DNA of 39,019 nt from an uncultured Pelagibacteraceae bacterium (GCA_902632445.1 CACPCL010000009.1:1-39019); one strand, 5' to 3'. Numbered from the stretch's first letter, positions 1 to 9,705 are shown. Translations and numbers: made by a program. The notes: a model not told the origin generated them from the letters alone.

Positions 1-97
1 CAGCTTCAGTCTCCCTCCGCTGCCCTTAAATGTAATTTAATTGATTCGAGCATTAATCTTAAGACTCTTTTAAGTTGTATGTGGATAATAAAATAAA

Positions 98-1912
98 CTA
101 AAATCTTTGAGAATATTTTAAATTAGCTTGAATTCCGCCTGTATCTTGAGTTGTGCTAAGTCCCTCAAGTGCAAATATAAATTTACTATTTTTAGAAAAG
201 TTATAATCATAGTTTAAGCCAGCAGATAAGCTAAATTCAGTCCTTAAATCGTTGTTTTGAGCATAGGATCCTTTTGTTCCATTTACATAAAAGATTTGCA
301 CGTCATCATCTAATATTGTTCTGGCATCAGCAATCCAAGACAAATTAAGACTCTTTTTATCATCTTTTAAAATTTGATGTTCATTACTTAAAGCTAAAGA
401 TAAATTGTAAACATCCCTCTCGTCCCACTCAAAATATTTACTTTCTTTATGAGACGGGGTATGTGAATAGCCAAAATTTAAACTTAGATCGGGTAATAAG
501 TTATTAGAGTTTATTTTTTTTCCAGTTAAAACTTCATAACTTAAATAATCATCCGTTATATCAAGTTCTCCAGTAGTTGTAGTATTGGTCAAAATATTTC
601 TAGTGCTTTTATTAAAACTGGCCCCACCTAGAAAGAAAAGTTCTGTACTTAAGTTTTTGCTTATTTTAATTTCATCAAAATGTATTCCTGTTAAAAAACT
701 AAATTTATCTAGATCATGATTTTGAGAAATATTTTGTAAGCTAGTTTCAAAAGAGAAAATTAAATTTTTATTATTTGAAATAGGTTCAAAAATATTTGCT
801 CCGACTCCTATTTTTTCACTGTTTAATTTCAAGGTGCTATTTTCACCGTCCCTTTTTATAAATGATGTTGTAATTTCGCCCCAACCCTTATCTCTATCAT
901 TATATTCATCACTGTTTTTAAATCTTATAAGAGAGTTTCTAAAAGCTATTGATTTGTACCCAAGTTCCTCATCAATCATCTCATTACCTCCTTGGCCAAT
1001 AGATCCAGCTGAACCTTTAACAACTGGGTTTCCATCCAAATCCTGCAATGTATAAGATCCACTTCCATCTATGTCATAAAAGTAGCCTTGTCCTACACCG
1101 TGTTGTAATTTTATTGTGTGCGCTGTAGTCGATCCACCAGCTACACTAATTTTTCCTATTACTTTTCCGTCATCTTTTAAAGTCACTGTGACCCCATTTC
1201 CGGCTAATCCTATTGCATAATTTTCTACTCCACCTTTATTCTCAATTGTTCCACTATTAGTTAATGTTGCAGATGAATTTGCAGCTATGAAAACAGTCGA
1301 AGCATTTAAAGCAGTGCTAGAGGTATTATTATTATGTATATGACCCCCAACATTATTTACTACAGTAACATTATCTGTGTCATCTTCAGACCTAATGGCA
1401 TTGTTTGATGTGGCTCCCGAACTAGCCGCACCAGCTGAAATTTGTCCAGAGTTATTTATTGTAACGTTGTTAGCCGTCCCTGAATTTTCTGTAACTGTAA
1501 TAGTGTTAGTATTACTTTTAATAACTCCTCCAGATTTATTGGTAACAGTTGAACTCTGCGCGTTTAATAAGTTAATAGCTTTAGAACCGTCAGCATTTAT
1601 AGTTCCAGAATTGGTAATAAGTAATCCTGATTGATTCTTTCCTTGAACTGCATTAGAAGCCGTTGAAGTTACGGTAGATCCAGAATTTATTGTTAAGGTA
1701 CCATTATCCTTTTCATTTATATTTACTGGCGCAGCTCCACTTCTTGATAATGTCGAAGAGTCTGTAATTGTTAAAGATGTATCGTCTGCATTATATACTT
1801 GTTGGGTTGACGAGTCGCTGTTTATGGTATTAGAACCCGTTATATTTGCAGCATTAACATGACTTAATGACATCAAATAAATAATAATAATTGCAAATCT
1901 AAAGGCTTTCAT
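98..1912 (-). CDS. Autotransporter (type Va secretion) with repetitive passenger and C-terminal beta-barrel
   Basis: This 604-aa protein is probably displayed on or released from the outer membrane. Residues 1-21 form a Sec signal peptide (basic start, hydrophobic core, cleavage after VNA). Residues about 22-325 are a low-complexity passenger rich in Ser, Thr, Asn and Gly, with recurring units such as 'TNSGTI', 'INNSGQI' and 'LTNSGTIENKGG', typical of a right-handed beta-helix. From about 335 to 604, alternating hydrophobic and aromatic strands end in a terminal Phe (SQRF), the usual signature of an autotransporter barrel. The passenger is short for the family and shows no recognisable protease or lipase motif, so an adhesin-like or surface-layer role is only an inference. 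It stands alone next to the tRNA-Ser islet, a common position for variable surface genes. Start chosen: the ATG giving the signal peptide. Confidence 0.85.
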   Translation of the reverse strand: MKAFRFAIIIIYLMSLSHVNAANITGSNTINSDSSTQQVYNADDTSLTITDSSTLSRSGAAPVNINEKDNGTLTINSGSTVTSTASNAVQGKNQSGLLITNSGTINADGSKAINLLNAQSSTVTNKSGGVIKSNTNTITVTENSGTANNVTINNSGQISAGAASSGATSNNAIRSEDDTDNVTVVNNVGGHIHNNNTSSTALNASTVFIAANSSATLTNSGTIENKGGVENYAIGLAGNGVTVTLKDDGKVIGKISVAGGSTTAHTIKLQHGVGQGYFYDIDGSGSYTLQDLDGNPVVKGSAGSIGQGGNEMIDEELGYKSIAFRNSLIRFKNSDEYNDRDKGWGEITTSFIKRDGENSTLKLNSEKIGVGANIFEPISNNKNLIFSFETSLQNISQNHDLDKFSFLTGIHFDEIKISKNLSTELFFLGGASFNKSTRNILTNTTTTGELDITDDYLSYEVLTGKKINSNNLLPDLSLNFGYSHTPSHKESKYFEWDERDVYNLSLALSNEHQILKDDKKSLNLSWIADARTILDDDVQIFYVNGTKGSYAQNNDLRTEFSLSAGLNYDYNFSKNSKFIFALEGLSTTQDTGGIQANLKYSQRF

Positions 1913-1984
1913 ATTTTTTTAAATTTTTATAGATATACCTAAATTTATATCAAATCGCATCTATTCCATTTTAGGTCTTATTTA

Positions 1985-2058
1985 TGGCGGAGAGAGAGGG
2001 ATTCGAACCCTCGAAACGGTTTCCCGTTTACACGCTTTCCAAGCGTGCGCCTTCAACC
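1985..2058 (-). repeat. 74-bp partial copy of tRNA-Ser(GGA) 3' part; candidate att site
   Basis: This segment is identical, base for base as read, to positions 3271-3344 and has the same orientation. It contains the CCA end, the 3' acceptor strand, T arm, long variable arm and anticodon arm, then diverges inside the D arm. The first 16 bases of the tRNA are missing, so it cannot fold a full acceptor stem. Copies of a tRNA 3' end in direct repeat are the classic footprint of integrase-mediated insertion into a tRNA gene. Confidence 0.85.
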
Positions 2059-2138
2059 TAGCCTTCTAGAATTATTGATTAGAGAGCTGTATTTTTTTAC
2101 AATTTTGAAAAAGTTGAGCTGCTGACGACCATGCGGAG

Positions 2139-2876
2139 TCAATCTTGATGAACCATAAATGCACCCATAATTTGAGAGTAATCATCTAAAATGACTGGTC
2201 TTAAACTATTTTTCAAATTTTCAAGATCATCATGAAACCAAAACCTGCTTCCTATAAAAAATCTTTTCAAGCCTCTTTGCAAAACTTCAGCATTATATTT
2301 ACGATATTTGGTAAATAACTCGTCTCTAGCTGTTTCCATTTTAAAATGGTTCATTGAAATTAAATACATGTACTTAGATGTTAAACTCTTCGAAAGGGCT
2401 TTATCACCTCTGACTAGCATCCATCCGATCCATCCGCATGTTTTGGATTTAATTAATCCATAAGCAAATTCTCTGTCTTTCATCTTATTGTCAGGTCCCT
2501 GTAAGTAAACTTCTTGAAAGTCATCAATATTATAATAAATTCGCGCATTTAAAAAATCTAGCGGTCCAAGATAACATTCCATTAAACATGAGGTTATTGA
2601 ATTATTTAAAATAGTTTTTTTATGAAAGAAGAATTCCTTAAGTCTTTTAAATAATTTATCAAAATCATCTTCGGACACTGTCTCTTTCATTATTTTTTTA
2701 GTTAAAGATATAATCTTCTTAGCAGTTTTTTTTGCAACTTCTGGCTTAGGATTATTCGCAAAATCCTTCAAATCTTTTTGGAAACGGTAGTATCTCAATG
2801 ACTCGTAGATTCTCCAATGTTCTGAGAGTTTACAATAACCAGTTTTTTTATGTGGCAAAAATTTAAACTGTTCCAT
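2139..2876 (-). CDS. Hypothetical protein, second gene of the tRNA-Ser islet
   Basis: I do not recognise this 245-aa protein. It is predicted soluble: no signal peptide or membrane segment, and many Lys, Phe and Tyr residues. Residues about 45-95 are Lys-rich and helical; the middle (about 95-165) holds several Cys and Trp residues, including 'TCGWIGWMLVRG', and the C-terminal part is basic then acidic. The start is taken as the ATG at 2876, which shares an A with the TAA of the upstream gene (TAATG), giving translational coupling; a TTG six bases further upstream is possible but less likely. Pairing with a small secreted Cys protein suggests the two function together. Both lie in the candidate islet and may be of foreign origin. 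Confidence 0.7.
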   Translation of the reverse strand: MEQFKFLPHKKTGYCKLSEHWRIYESLRYYRFQKDLKDFANNPKPEVAKKTAKKIISLTKKIMKETVSEDDFDKLFKRLKEFFFHKKTILNNSITSCLMECYLGPLDFLNARIYYNIDDFQEVYLQGPDNKMKDREFAYGLIKSKTCGWIGWMLVRGDKALSKSLTSKYMYLISMNHFKMETARDELFTKYRKYNAEVLQRGLKRFFIGSRFWFHDDLENLKNSLRPVILDDYSQIMGAFMVHQD

Positions 2877-3190
2877 TACCAATTATCATCACATCCTATC
2901 ATCCAGTCTTTTGTTGGATACTTTCGAAGCATTTCAGCAGTATCTGCGTATTCTTCGATAAACTCCATGCATTCATCCTCGTTCTTTGCTTTAAACTTTC
3001 CGCCTACATAAAATTTATATTTACTCGGACCACCTTCCATACAAGGATCACCAGTTTTACCAAGATCTGGGTTTTCAAAAATTCCCTTCTGAAAATTACA
3101 GAAATACGCCTTCACATCTTTTCCAAAAAAAGCTTCAGCACTTATACTAAATAATGAGCTAATGAATATTATCGCTATTAATTTTTTCAT
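2876..3190 (-). CDS. Small secreted four-cysteine protein, first gene of the tRNA-Ser islet
   Basis: This 104-aa protein of unknown function has a clear Sec signal peptide (residues 1-20, cleavage after AEA). The mature part is about 84 residues with four cysteines (31, 50, 74, 100), enough for two disulfides in the periplasm. The mature protein is Lys/Asp/Glu-rich with no membrane segment. The ATG at 3190 lies directly downstream of three 11-bp tandem repeats and has no visible Shine-Dalgarno. Two ATGs inside the repeats are out of frame with it, so they do not extend the protein. Its stop codon overlaps the start of the next gene (TAATG), so the pair is very probably one transcript. No known family is recognised. 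Confidence 0.7.
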   Translation of the reverse strand: MKKLIAIIFISSLFSISAEAFFGKDVKAYFCNFQKGIFENPDLGKTGDPCMEGGPSKYKFYVGGKFKAKNEDECMEFIEEYADTAEMLRKYPTKDWMIGCDDNW

Positions 3191-3194
3191 ATAC

Positions 3195-3225
3195 CGACGA
3201 CCATACGACGACCATACGACGACCA
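3195..3225. repeat. Three tandem copies of an 11-bp unit upstream of the islet genes
   Basis: The plus-strand unit is CGACGACCATA, at 3195-3205 and 3206-3216, with a third partial copy at 3217-3225. It is much more GC-rich than its surroundings. A nine-base core, GACGACCAT, recurs at 2124-2132, just past the stop codon of the second islet gene, so the two-gene module has the motif at both ends in the same orientation. Possible meanings are a regulator-binding array, a replication-slippage product or a recombination footprint. Confidence 0.8.
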
Positions 3226-3270
3226 GTCTATTTTAAATTAAATTTAAGGTTGTGCAATATTTTTAAAAAA

Positions 3271-3360
3271 TGGCGGAGAGAGAGGGATTCGAACCCTCGA
3301 AACGGTTTCCCGTTTACACGCTTTCCAAGCGTGCGCCTTCAACCACTCGGCCACCTCTCC
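3271..3360 (-). tRNA. tRNA-Ser(GGA)
   Basis: Ninety bases including an encoded CCA. The acceptor stem pairs GGAGAGG with TCTCTCC, the discriminator is G as expected for serine, and the T arm has the 5-bp GAGGG/CCCTC stem. There is a long class II variable arm (CGGGAAACCG), and the anticodon stem ACGCT/AGCGT closes a loop with anticodon GGA, reading UCC and UCU. Its first base coincides with the last base of the TAG stop of the upstream glycosyltransferase, so the tRNA may be processed from the long operon transcript. Its 3' part is duplicated at 1985-2058. Confidence 0.97.
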
Positions 3361-4382
3361 TAGTTATATTCATCAATAGCTTTAACAAAATCTTCGATGA
3401 ATTCTTTATTTGTTGGCAGTTTGTTTTTCATCATATCTTTTTGGATTTTTTTATAATTTTTCTTAATATGATTTAGTATTCCAAAAAAATTTAAAAAGTT
3501 TCGCTTTGCAACAAAGATGCCTTTTTTATCACCGATTACATGTTCAATTTCATCAAAAATAATAACTGGTCTTCTTCTAGCCAATGCTTCAAGTAAAACC
3601 ATAGGATGGCCTTCTGTAAATGATGGCAATATAAAAATATCATGATCATCATAATATTTTATTAGTCTTGCTTTATTACTTTGAGTTAATTGAATATTAA
3701 TATTACTTTGATTTATCTTGTAGGACGTATTTTTTTCTGCACCAACTATCGTTAATGAAATATCCCGTTTATTTTTGATTAAACTAGCAAGTGAAAAAAT
3801 ACCTTTTTCGACTCTTATTCTACCTACATATAAAAGTTTGAATTTTTTAATCTCAAGACTTTTTGGTTTTCTAAGCCAAACAGAATCAAGCTGCGATGGG
3901 TAAATTACTTTTCCCTTCCTACCTCTTAAAATATAATTTCTACAACTTATAAAGTTTGATATTAATGAAGTAAAAATAAACATAAAATGATAGATTAATT
4001 TACCTAAATTACCAAGGATAGCTTTGTACTCTCCATAACCATCACTTCTTAAATATACTATTGGTTTTTTTCCTAATATCCTAAGAAAAATACAAATTAA
4101 AAAAGTATACGGAGAAATAGATATTATTAAAAACTTCGAATTTTCAACTTTTGAAGACTTTATAACATTAGATAAATAGGAAATAATGTTAGAGAAAATT
4201 TTTATCTTTTTTAATTTTATTTCATGAGACCTCTTCTTTGAAGATTTTTTTCCAAAGAGATATATATCAAATTTTTTATTTAAACCTTCTGGAGTTGATT
4301 TAAGATCAATATTATCACAAAAAAATTTTCCCTCTTGTAAGAAAATACTTTCATTGGAAAAAATAAATAACTTTTTCTTCAT
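3360..4382 (-). CDS. Glycosyltransferase, GT4 (group 1) family
   Basis: This 340-aa protein probably transfers a sugar from a nucleotide donor during lipopolysaccharide or capsule synthesis at the cytoplasmic face of the membrane. The C-terminal half has the GT-B signatures: '[12 protein letters not shown]' near residue 182, and '[16 protein letters not shown]' followed by 'RRRPVIIFD', which supplies the E-x7-E-like donor site. The N-terminal half is divergent and Lys-rich, with hydrophobic stretches near residues 85-105 and 125-145 that could associate with membrane. The ATG overlaps the lepA stop (TAATG) and the stop touches tRNA-Ser, so it is the last protein gene of the translation operon. 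Acceptor and sugar cannot be told from sequence. Confidence 0.85.
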   Translation of the reverse strand: MKKKLFIFSNESIFLQEGKFFCDNIDLKSTPEGLNKKFDIYLFGKKSSKKRSHEIKLKKIKIFSNIISYLSNVIKSSKVENSKFLIISISPYTFLICIFLRILGKKPIVYLRSDGYGEYKAILGNLGKLIYHFMFIFTSLISNFISCRNYILRGRKGKVIYPSQLDSVWLRKPKSLEIKKFKLLYVGRIRVEKGIFSLASLIKNKRDISLTIVGAEKNTSYKINQSNINIQLTQSNKARLIKYYDDHDIFILPSFTEGHPMVLLEALARRRPVIIFDEIEHVIGDKKGIFVAKRNFLNFFGILNHIKKNYKKIQKDMMKNKLPTNKEFIEDFVKAIDEYN

Positions 4383-6190
4383 TATGTCTCTTTATTGATC
4401 TTTAAAACTCCAATAAAAGCTTCTTGTGGTATCTCGACTTTGCCAAATTGTTTAGATCTAGCTTTACCTTTTTTTTGCTTATCTAAAAGCTTTCTCTTTC
4501 GATCAGTAGCTCCACCTCCATGAATTTTTGTTAAAACATCTTTTTTAAATCCTTTAATTGACTCCCGGGCTACAATTTTTCCTCCTATTGCAGCTTGCAC
4601 CGGTATCATAAAATTATGTCTAGGGATTAAATTTTTAAGTTTTTCACAAACCTGTCTTCCAGTTTTTTGTGCAAAGTCTTTATGAATTATCATAGCTAGT
4701 GCATCAACAGGTTCAGAATTTACTAAAATTCCTAATTTAACGAGATCTCCTTCTCTATAACTTGAAAGTTCGTAATCAAAGCTTGCGTAGCCACTTGATA
4801 CTGATTTTAATCTATCGTTAAAATCAAAAACTACTTCATTAAGCGGTAAATCATAGGATAATACTGCTCTATTACCTGAGTAAGATAGGTTAGTTTGAAT
4901 TCCCCTTTTATCTTGGCAAATCTTTATGATTGACCCTAAATATTCTTCTGGGGTTATGATAGTTGATTTAATCCATGGTTCCTCAATTTTTTCAATCTGA
5001 GAAGGGTCCGGCATATTTGTCGGATTTTGTAAATCCAAAATTTTGCTCTTGGTCGTATGTACTTTATAAATAACCCCAGGGGTAGTCGTTATTAAACTTA
5101 CGTCAAATTCTCTCTCTAGCCTTTCAGTAATTATCTCAAGATGTAAAAGACCTAAAAAACCACATCTAAACCCTAGTCCTAAAGCGCTTGAAGACTCAGG
5201 TTCGTATGAAAAACTTGCATCATTTAATTTAAGTTTAGCCAAACCATCTTTTAATTTCTGGTACTCTGAGCTATCGACTGGAAATAAACCACAAAATACA
5301 ACAGGTTTACTCGGTTTAAATCCAGGCAAAGGATCATTAATTGGGTTATTAGCGTCACATATTGTATCGCCAACTTTTGTTTCTGATAAAGATTTAATGC
5401 CAGTAATTATGAATCCAATTTCTCCTGAGTTTAACTCATTTATATCAGTAGGTTTAGGGGTAAATACTCCAACTTTTTCAATTAAGTGTTCTTGATTGTT
5501 AGACATTAGTTGTATTCTCATGCCTTTTTTTAATTTACCATTAATCACACGAACTAGAATTACGACACCTAGATAACTGTCATACCAACTGTCGACTAAT
5601 AAACATTTTAGTTTTTCGTTCGAAATACCATCAGGGGCTGGAAGTTTGTTTATTATTGCCTCTAAAATATCATCGATTCCTTCACCAGTTTTACCTGAAC
5701 AAGGAATTGCATTAGTTGTTTCTATACCAACAACATCCTCTATTTCTTTTTTTGTTTTTTCAATATCAGACGCGGGTAAATCTATTTTATTTAATACAGG
5801 TATTACTTCATGATTTATTTCAAGTGCTTGATATACATTAGCTAAAGTTTGAGCTTCCACCCCTTGAGTGCTGTCTACAATTAAAAGTGAGCCTTCGCAT
5901 GCTGATAATGATCTGCTTACCTCATATCCAAAATCTACATGTCCAGGTGTATCAATTATATTAAGTTTATAATTTTGTCCGTCTTTACTTTTATATTCTA
6001 GTTTTACTGTTTGAGCTTTTATTGTAATACCTCGCTCTCTTTCTATATCCATTGAGTCTAAGACTTGTTGTTTCATCTCACGATCTGTCAAGCCACCACA
6101 CTTATGGATTATTCTATCTGCGATAGTGGATTTACCGTGATCAATATGCGCAATTATAGAAAAATTACGTATTCTTTTTATATCTGACAT
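4382..6190 (-). CDS. lepA: Elongation factor 4 (LepA), ribosome back-translocating GTPase
   Basis: This 602-aa protein has the family's usual length. LepA is a translational GTPase that binds ribosomes, promotes back-translocation or remodelling of stalled complexes, and helps assembly. Visible motifs are the G1 loop AHIDHGKS (residues 14-21), G3 [12 protein letters not shown]4 NKID, and the LepA-specific C-terminal segment with [16 protein letters not shown] and '[10 protein letters not shown]'. Domain order is G domain, beta-barrel, two EF-G-like domains and the unique C-terminal domain. Its start overlaps the pheT stop by one base (TAATG) and its stop overlaps the next glycosyltransferase start in the same way, so it is translated from the long operon. 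lepA joined directly to pheT is unlike the usual lepA-lepB pair. Confidence 0.98.
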   Translation of the reverse strand: MSDIKRIRNFSIIAHIDHGKSTIADRIIHKCGGLTDREMKQQVLDSMDIERERGITIKAQTVKLEYKSKDGQNYKLNIIDTPGHVDFGYEVSRSLSACEGSLLIVDSTQGVEAQTLANVYQALEINHEVIPVLNKIDLPASDIEKTKKEIEDVVGIETTNAIPCSGKTGEGIDDILEAIINKLPAPDGISNEKLKCLLVDSWYDSYLGVVILVRVINGKLKKGMRIQLMSNNQEHLIEKVGVFTPKPTDINELNSGEIGFIITGIKSLSETKVGDTICDANNPINDPLPGFKPSKPVVFCGLFPVDSSEYQKLKDGLAKLKLNDASFSYEPESSSALGLGFRCGFLGLLHLEIITERLEREFDVSLITTTPGVIYKVHTTKSKILDLQNPTNMPDPSQIEKIEEPWIKSTIITPEEYLGSIIKICQDKRGIQTNLSYSGNRAVLSYDLPLNEVVFDFNDRLKSVSSGYASFDYELSSYREGDLVKLGILVNSEPVDALAMIIHKDFAQKTGRQVCEKLKNLIPRHNFMIPVQAAIGGKIVARESIKGFKKDVLTKIHGGGATDRKRKLLDKQKKGKARSKQFGKVEIPQEAFIGVLKINKET

Positions 6191-8592
6191 TAGGACCTAA
6201 TTGTAGCGCCTGTTTTTTCTTTAACTACATCAATAATTTTTTTACTAATCTGATCTATATCTTTTTCACCCAAAGTTTTATTTGGAGACTGTAAAGTTAC
6301 ATTAATTGCTACTGATTTTTTATCTTTAGGAATATTTTCTCCCTCGTAAACATCAAAAATTATCACTTCTTGAATGAGTGATTCATCTATTTCTTTAATA
6401 ATCTTTTCTAACAGCCCTATCTTAAAAATTTTGTCAATTACGAATGCAAAATCTCTTTGGGATTTTTGAAAATCTGAGGGTTGAAAACTTTTTTTTGTTT
6501 GCCTCATCTTTTTATTAGGTTCTGGTACATTCTTTAAAAATATTTCTAATCCGTAAATATTTGGCTCTTTAAAATCTAATTTTTTTACTATGGCAGGATG
6601 TAATTCTCCAAAGTAAGCGAGGTGAGGCCCTTTTTCTGATTTTAAATTTATAGAGCCAGATCTTCCTGGATGGTAGCACTTTTTTGTATTATCACTTATA
6701 AAAAGATCTTTCTCAGATAACCCAAGTTCAATTAAAGTTTTGACTACGTCACTTTTTATATCAAACACATCTATATTTCTCTCTTTTTCAATCCAGCTTT
6801 TTCTATTTACTTTCCCTGACTTTAAAGCGCCAACTACAATTTGTTGTTCTCCAGGATTTCTTCCAAAAAATACTGGTCCTATTTCAAATAGAGATACATC
6901 TTCATAACCTCTATCTTGATTTTTTTTAAGATAAAGTGAAAGATTTGAAAAGATTGATCTTCTCAAAACATCAAGGTCGGAGGAAATTGGATTAAAAATT
7001 GGAATTTCCTTTTCACCTTTTGAAAATTGACTATCAATTTTAGAGTCAGTAAATGACCAGGTGACTGACTCAAGAAATCCTTTTGATGCAAGAGATCTTT
7101 GTGACAAATGAAATAGCTTTTGTTTAAAATTTAAAGTTTCACTTTCTCTAATTCTCTCAGGGGCAACTAATTTTATATTTTTGAAACCTTTAATTCTAAT
7201 AAGTTCTTCAATTATGTCTACATCTTGATTAATATCTGGTCTCCATGAGGGAATTTCTATTTTAAGATCTTTTTTTCCTTTTTTACAAATGAAACCCAAT
7301 GAAATCAGAATTTTTTGTGCCTCATTAAGAGATATTGGTATACCAATCAAATTTTCAAAATTATCGATATCAAATTTTATAGTCTTATTTTTTTGAGAAT
7401 TTTTTCCTGTGATCGTAAACTTGCTAGCTTGCCCACCACAAATCTTTAATATCATTTCAGTGGCAACTTGAAGACCCTCTATTATAGAATTAGGATCGAT
7501 GCCTCTTTCAAATCTATATTTTGCATCAGTATTAATTGCTAATTCTCGAGATGTTTTTCTAATGGAAGATGGAAGAAAATATGCAGATTCAAGTAGAATA
7601 TTTTTGGTATCAAATTCTGTCGAAGTTTTTGTTCCCCCTATAATTCCACCAAGGCCCAAAATACCAGACTTATCAGTAATAACACACATACCTTTTTTAA
7701 GTTTGTATTTCTTATTATCTAATGCTTCAAACTCTTCACCTTCTTTTGAATCTCTTACAATTATTTCTCTATCAATTTTATCTGCATCGTAAGCATGTAA
7801 TGGACGGTTCAAATCAAACATCACATAATTAGTGATATCGACAACAGCGGAGATTGGTTTTAAGCCAAGAGTATGAAGTTTATTTTTCAACCACTCTGGA
7901 CTCTCTTTATTAACTATATTTTTAATATAACAACTTCCAAATGTAAGACACCCTTGATGCTTATCTTTAGTTATTGAGATCTTAACTTGATGCTTAGAGC
8001 TTTGTTTTATCTTTTTTCTTTTTGAAGTTATTAATTTTCCTATTCCAGTAGAAGATAAATCTCTTGCAATACCTCTTATACCTAAACAGTCTGGTCTATT
8101 TGGTGTAATTGCAATATCAATTGCTTTTTCTGACTTACTTTTAAAGTAGCTTTTTCCTATTTCTTTTTCCTTAGCATTTAATTCTATTATTCCGTCACTC
8201 TCATCTGATAAATTCAGTTCGCTCTCAGAACACAACATACCGCGAGACTCAACTCCTCTTATTTTAGCAATTTTTAGCTGGAACTTTGTTTTAGGTATTA
8301 TAGCGCCTGGAGGAGCGTAAATTGTTATAAGGCCATCTCTAGCATTAGGTGCTCCACATACAACTTTTAAAGTTTCTTTTCCACCAATGTTTACATCGCA
8401 CACTTTCAATTTATCTGCGTTAGGATGTTTCTCAGCTTTGATGATTTTAGCAATTTTAAATTCACTTAGCTTTCCAGAATTTTCTTTTACACTTTCAACC
8501 TCTAAGCCGATATTAGTAAGTTTATTTATAATTTCGTTTTCATTTGCATTAGTTTTTAAATGCTCTTTTAACCATGGAAGAGTAATAATCAT
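6190..8592 (-). CDS. pheT: Phenylalanine-tRNA ligase beta subunit
   Basis: This 800-aa subunit of the alpha2-beta2 enzyme recognises and edits tRNA-Phe. The N-terminal tRNA-binding (EMAP-like) domain is seen at about residues 40-150, including '[15 protein letters not shown]'. The B3/B4 editing domain follows (about 215-380), then B5 (about 400-475), the catalytic-like core, and a C-terminal FDX-ACB domain (about 705-800), with '[15 protein letters not shown]'. Length matches the bacterial family. Its ATG overlaps the pheS stop in an ATGA junction, giving equimolar translation with the alpha subunit. Confidence 0.98.
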   Translation of the reverse strand: MIITLPWLKEHLKTNANENEIINKLTNIGLEVESVKENSGKLSEFKIAKIIKAEKHPNADKLKVCDVNIGGKETLKVVCGAPNARDGLITIYAPPGAIIPKTKFQLKIAKIRGVESRGMLCSESELNLSDESDGIIELNAKEKEIGKSYFKSKSEKAIDIAITPNRPDCLGIRGIARDLSSTGIGKLITSKRKKIKQSSKHQVKISITKDKHQGCLTFGSCYIKNIVNKESPEWLKNKLHTLGLKPISAVVDITNYVMFDLNRPLHAYDADKIDREIIVRDSKEGEEFEALDNKKYKLKKGMCVITDKSGILGLGGIIGGTKTSTEFDTKNILLESAYFLPSSIRKTSRELAINTDAKYRFERGIDPNSIIEGLQVATEMILKICGGQASKFTITGKNSQKNKTIKFDIDNFENLIGIPISLNEAQKILISLGFICKKGKKDLKIEIPSWRPDINQDVDIIEELIRIKGFKNIKLVAPERIRESETLNFKQKLFHLSQRSLASKGFLESVTWSFTDSKIDSQFSKGEKEIPIFNPISSDLDVLRRSIFSNLSLYLKKNQDRGYEDVSLFEIGPVFFGRNPGEQQIVVGALKSGKVNRKSWIEKERNIDVFDIKSDVVKTLIELGLSEKDLFISDNTKKCYHPGRSGSINLKSEKGPHLAYFGELHPAIVKKLDFKEPNIYGLEIFLKNVPEPNKKMRQTKKSFQPSDFQKSQRDFAFVIDKIFKIGLLEKIIKEIDESLIQEVIIFDVYEGENIPKDKKSVAINVTLQSPNKTLGEKDIDQISKKIIDVVKEKTGATIRS

Positions 8593-9656
8593 TTGCTTAA
8601 TCCTCTATAGTTTGTTGGCACATCTAAAGGGTCAAAACCAAAATGACTTAACCATCTATAATCTGTTTCAAAAAAAGCTCTTAAATCGTTAATTCCATAT
8701 TTTAACATAGCCAAACGATCAATACCCATCCCGAATGCAAATCCCTGATATTTTTTTGGATCAACTTTTGCATTTTTTAGAACATTGGGATGAACCATTC
8801 CACAACCTAATATTTCTAACCATTTATTACCTTCACCAATTACAATTTTTTCATTCTCAATTCTGTATCCTATGTCTACTTCAGCAGAGGGTTCGGTAAA
8901 CGGGAAATGACTGGGTCTAAATCTCATTTTAACATTTTTGACTTCGAAAAATTCTTTAATAAAATAATCTAAACATCCCTTAAGATGACCCATAGTAATA
9001 TTTTTATCAATGTGAAGCCCTTCTAATTGATGAAACATTGGAGCATGAGTTTGATCACTATCGCATCTATAAGTTCTACCAGGAACAATTATTTTAAATG
9101 GTGGTTTTCCATTTAGCATTGCTCTAATTTGAACTGGAGAAGTATGTGTTCTTAAAAGAAGTTTTTTATTTTTTTCCAAATAAAATGTATCATGCATGTC
9201 TCTTGCTGGATGGTCTTCAGGTGTATTAAGTGCTGTGAAATTATTGTATTCAGTCTCAACATCTGGGCCTTCTGCAACAGAAAAACCTATTTCAGAAAAA
9301 ATAGAGGAAATTTCATCTATAACTTGCGATACTGGATGTATTTTACCTTGCTGATATGGTCTGATTGGTAAAGTAACATCAACTTTTTCATTTTTTAGTT
9401 TATCATTAATTTCAGCGTTCTCAATTTCAAAACTTTTTTGTTCAATCTGTTTTGACAGGTCATCTTTAATTTTATTTAAGTCTAAGGCAAAATCTTTTCT
9501 TTTATCTGGTTCTAATGTACCTAGTGTTTTAAATTGCTGAGTTATTTGCCCATTTTTCCCAAAGAACTCTGTTTTGATATTTTGTAAATCTTCTTTAGTT
9601 TTAACAGAGTCAATTTTTGCGTTAAAAATTGAATTTATTTTATCCAAATCACTCAT
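8589..9656 (-). CDS. pheS: Phenylalanine-tRNA ligase alpha subunit
   Basis: This 355-aa catalytic subunit activates phenylalanine and charges tRNA-Phe. The N-terminal 100 residues form the expected coiled-coil arm. The class II motifs follow: motif 1 region '[14 protein letters not shown]', motif 2 '[18 protein letters not shown]', and motif 3 '[17 protein letters not shown]'. The segment 'HDTFYL' and '[10 protein letters not shown]' are typical of PheS. It lies 49 bases downstream of rplT, the largest gap inside this half of the operon, with no convincing attenuator or terminator there. It overlaps pheT by four bases. Confidence 0.98.
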   Translation of the reverse strand: MSDLDKINSIFNAKIDSVKTKEDLQNIKTEFFGKNGQITQQFKTLGTLEPDKRKDFALDLNKIKDDLSKQIEQKSFEIENAEINDKLKNEKVDVTLPIRPYQQGKIHPVSQVIDEISSIFSEIGFSVAEGPDVETEYNNFTALNTPEDHPARDMHDTFYLEKNKKLLLRTHTSPVQIRAMLNGKPPFKIIVPGRTYRCDSDQTHAPMFHQLEGLHIDKNITMGHLKGCLDYFIKEFFEVKNVKMRFRPSHFPFTEPSAEVDIGYRIENEKIVIGEGNKWLEILGCGMVHPNVLKNAKVDPKKYQGFAFGMGIDRLAMLKYGINDLRAFFETDYRWLSHFGFDPLDVPTNYRGLSK

Positions 9657-9705
9657 TAGGTAATTGATTTTTTATATTAAAGTTTGTGTTAAATCAAAGA
9701 CCCTT

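Larger units (their letters stand above)
1985..3270. mobile_element. Candidate small tRNA-Ser-integrated islet (no integrase present)
   Basis: The segment lies between the intact tRNA-Ser(GGA) at 3271-3360 and the 74-bp direct repeat of its 3' part at 1985-2058. That is the expected geometry for an element inserted at a tRNA 3' end: the intact gene is kept on the chromosomal side and a 3' fragment marks the far end. It holds only two unknown genes (2139-2876 and 2876-3190), with no integrase, excisionase or transposase. It may be the decayed remnant of a larger element, a cargo mobilised in trans, or simply a local duplication. The geometry is seen; mobility is inferred. Confidence 0.45.

Noticed and set aside
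1-60. Possible tmRNA or tRNA end at the left edge
   Set aside because: No CCA end, T-arm or acceptor stem could be paired, so no RNA gene is called.
834-1634. Plus-strand ORFs inside the autotransporter (834-1055, 1377-1634)
   Set aside because: They mirror the repetitive passenger and barrel coding strand and have no ribosome site or recognisable product.
3195-3225. CRISPR-like array
   Set aside because: The units are 11 bp and directly tandem with no spacers; no cas genes are present.
3270-3476. Plus-strand ORF of 68 codons beginning [12 protein letters not shown]
   Set aside because: It is the antisense of tRNA-Ser and the glycosyltransferase end. 'AEREGFEP' is a well-known spurious translation of tRNA antisense.
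7499-8692. Plus-strand ORFs opposite pheT/pheS (7499-7792, 8387-8692)
   Set aside because: Antisense shadows of conserved synthetase genes with no independent support.
9657-9705. Possible terminator or attenuator between rplT and pheS
   Set aside because: Only a short CCCTT/AAGGG stem overlapping the rplT end, without a T-run in the right place.
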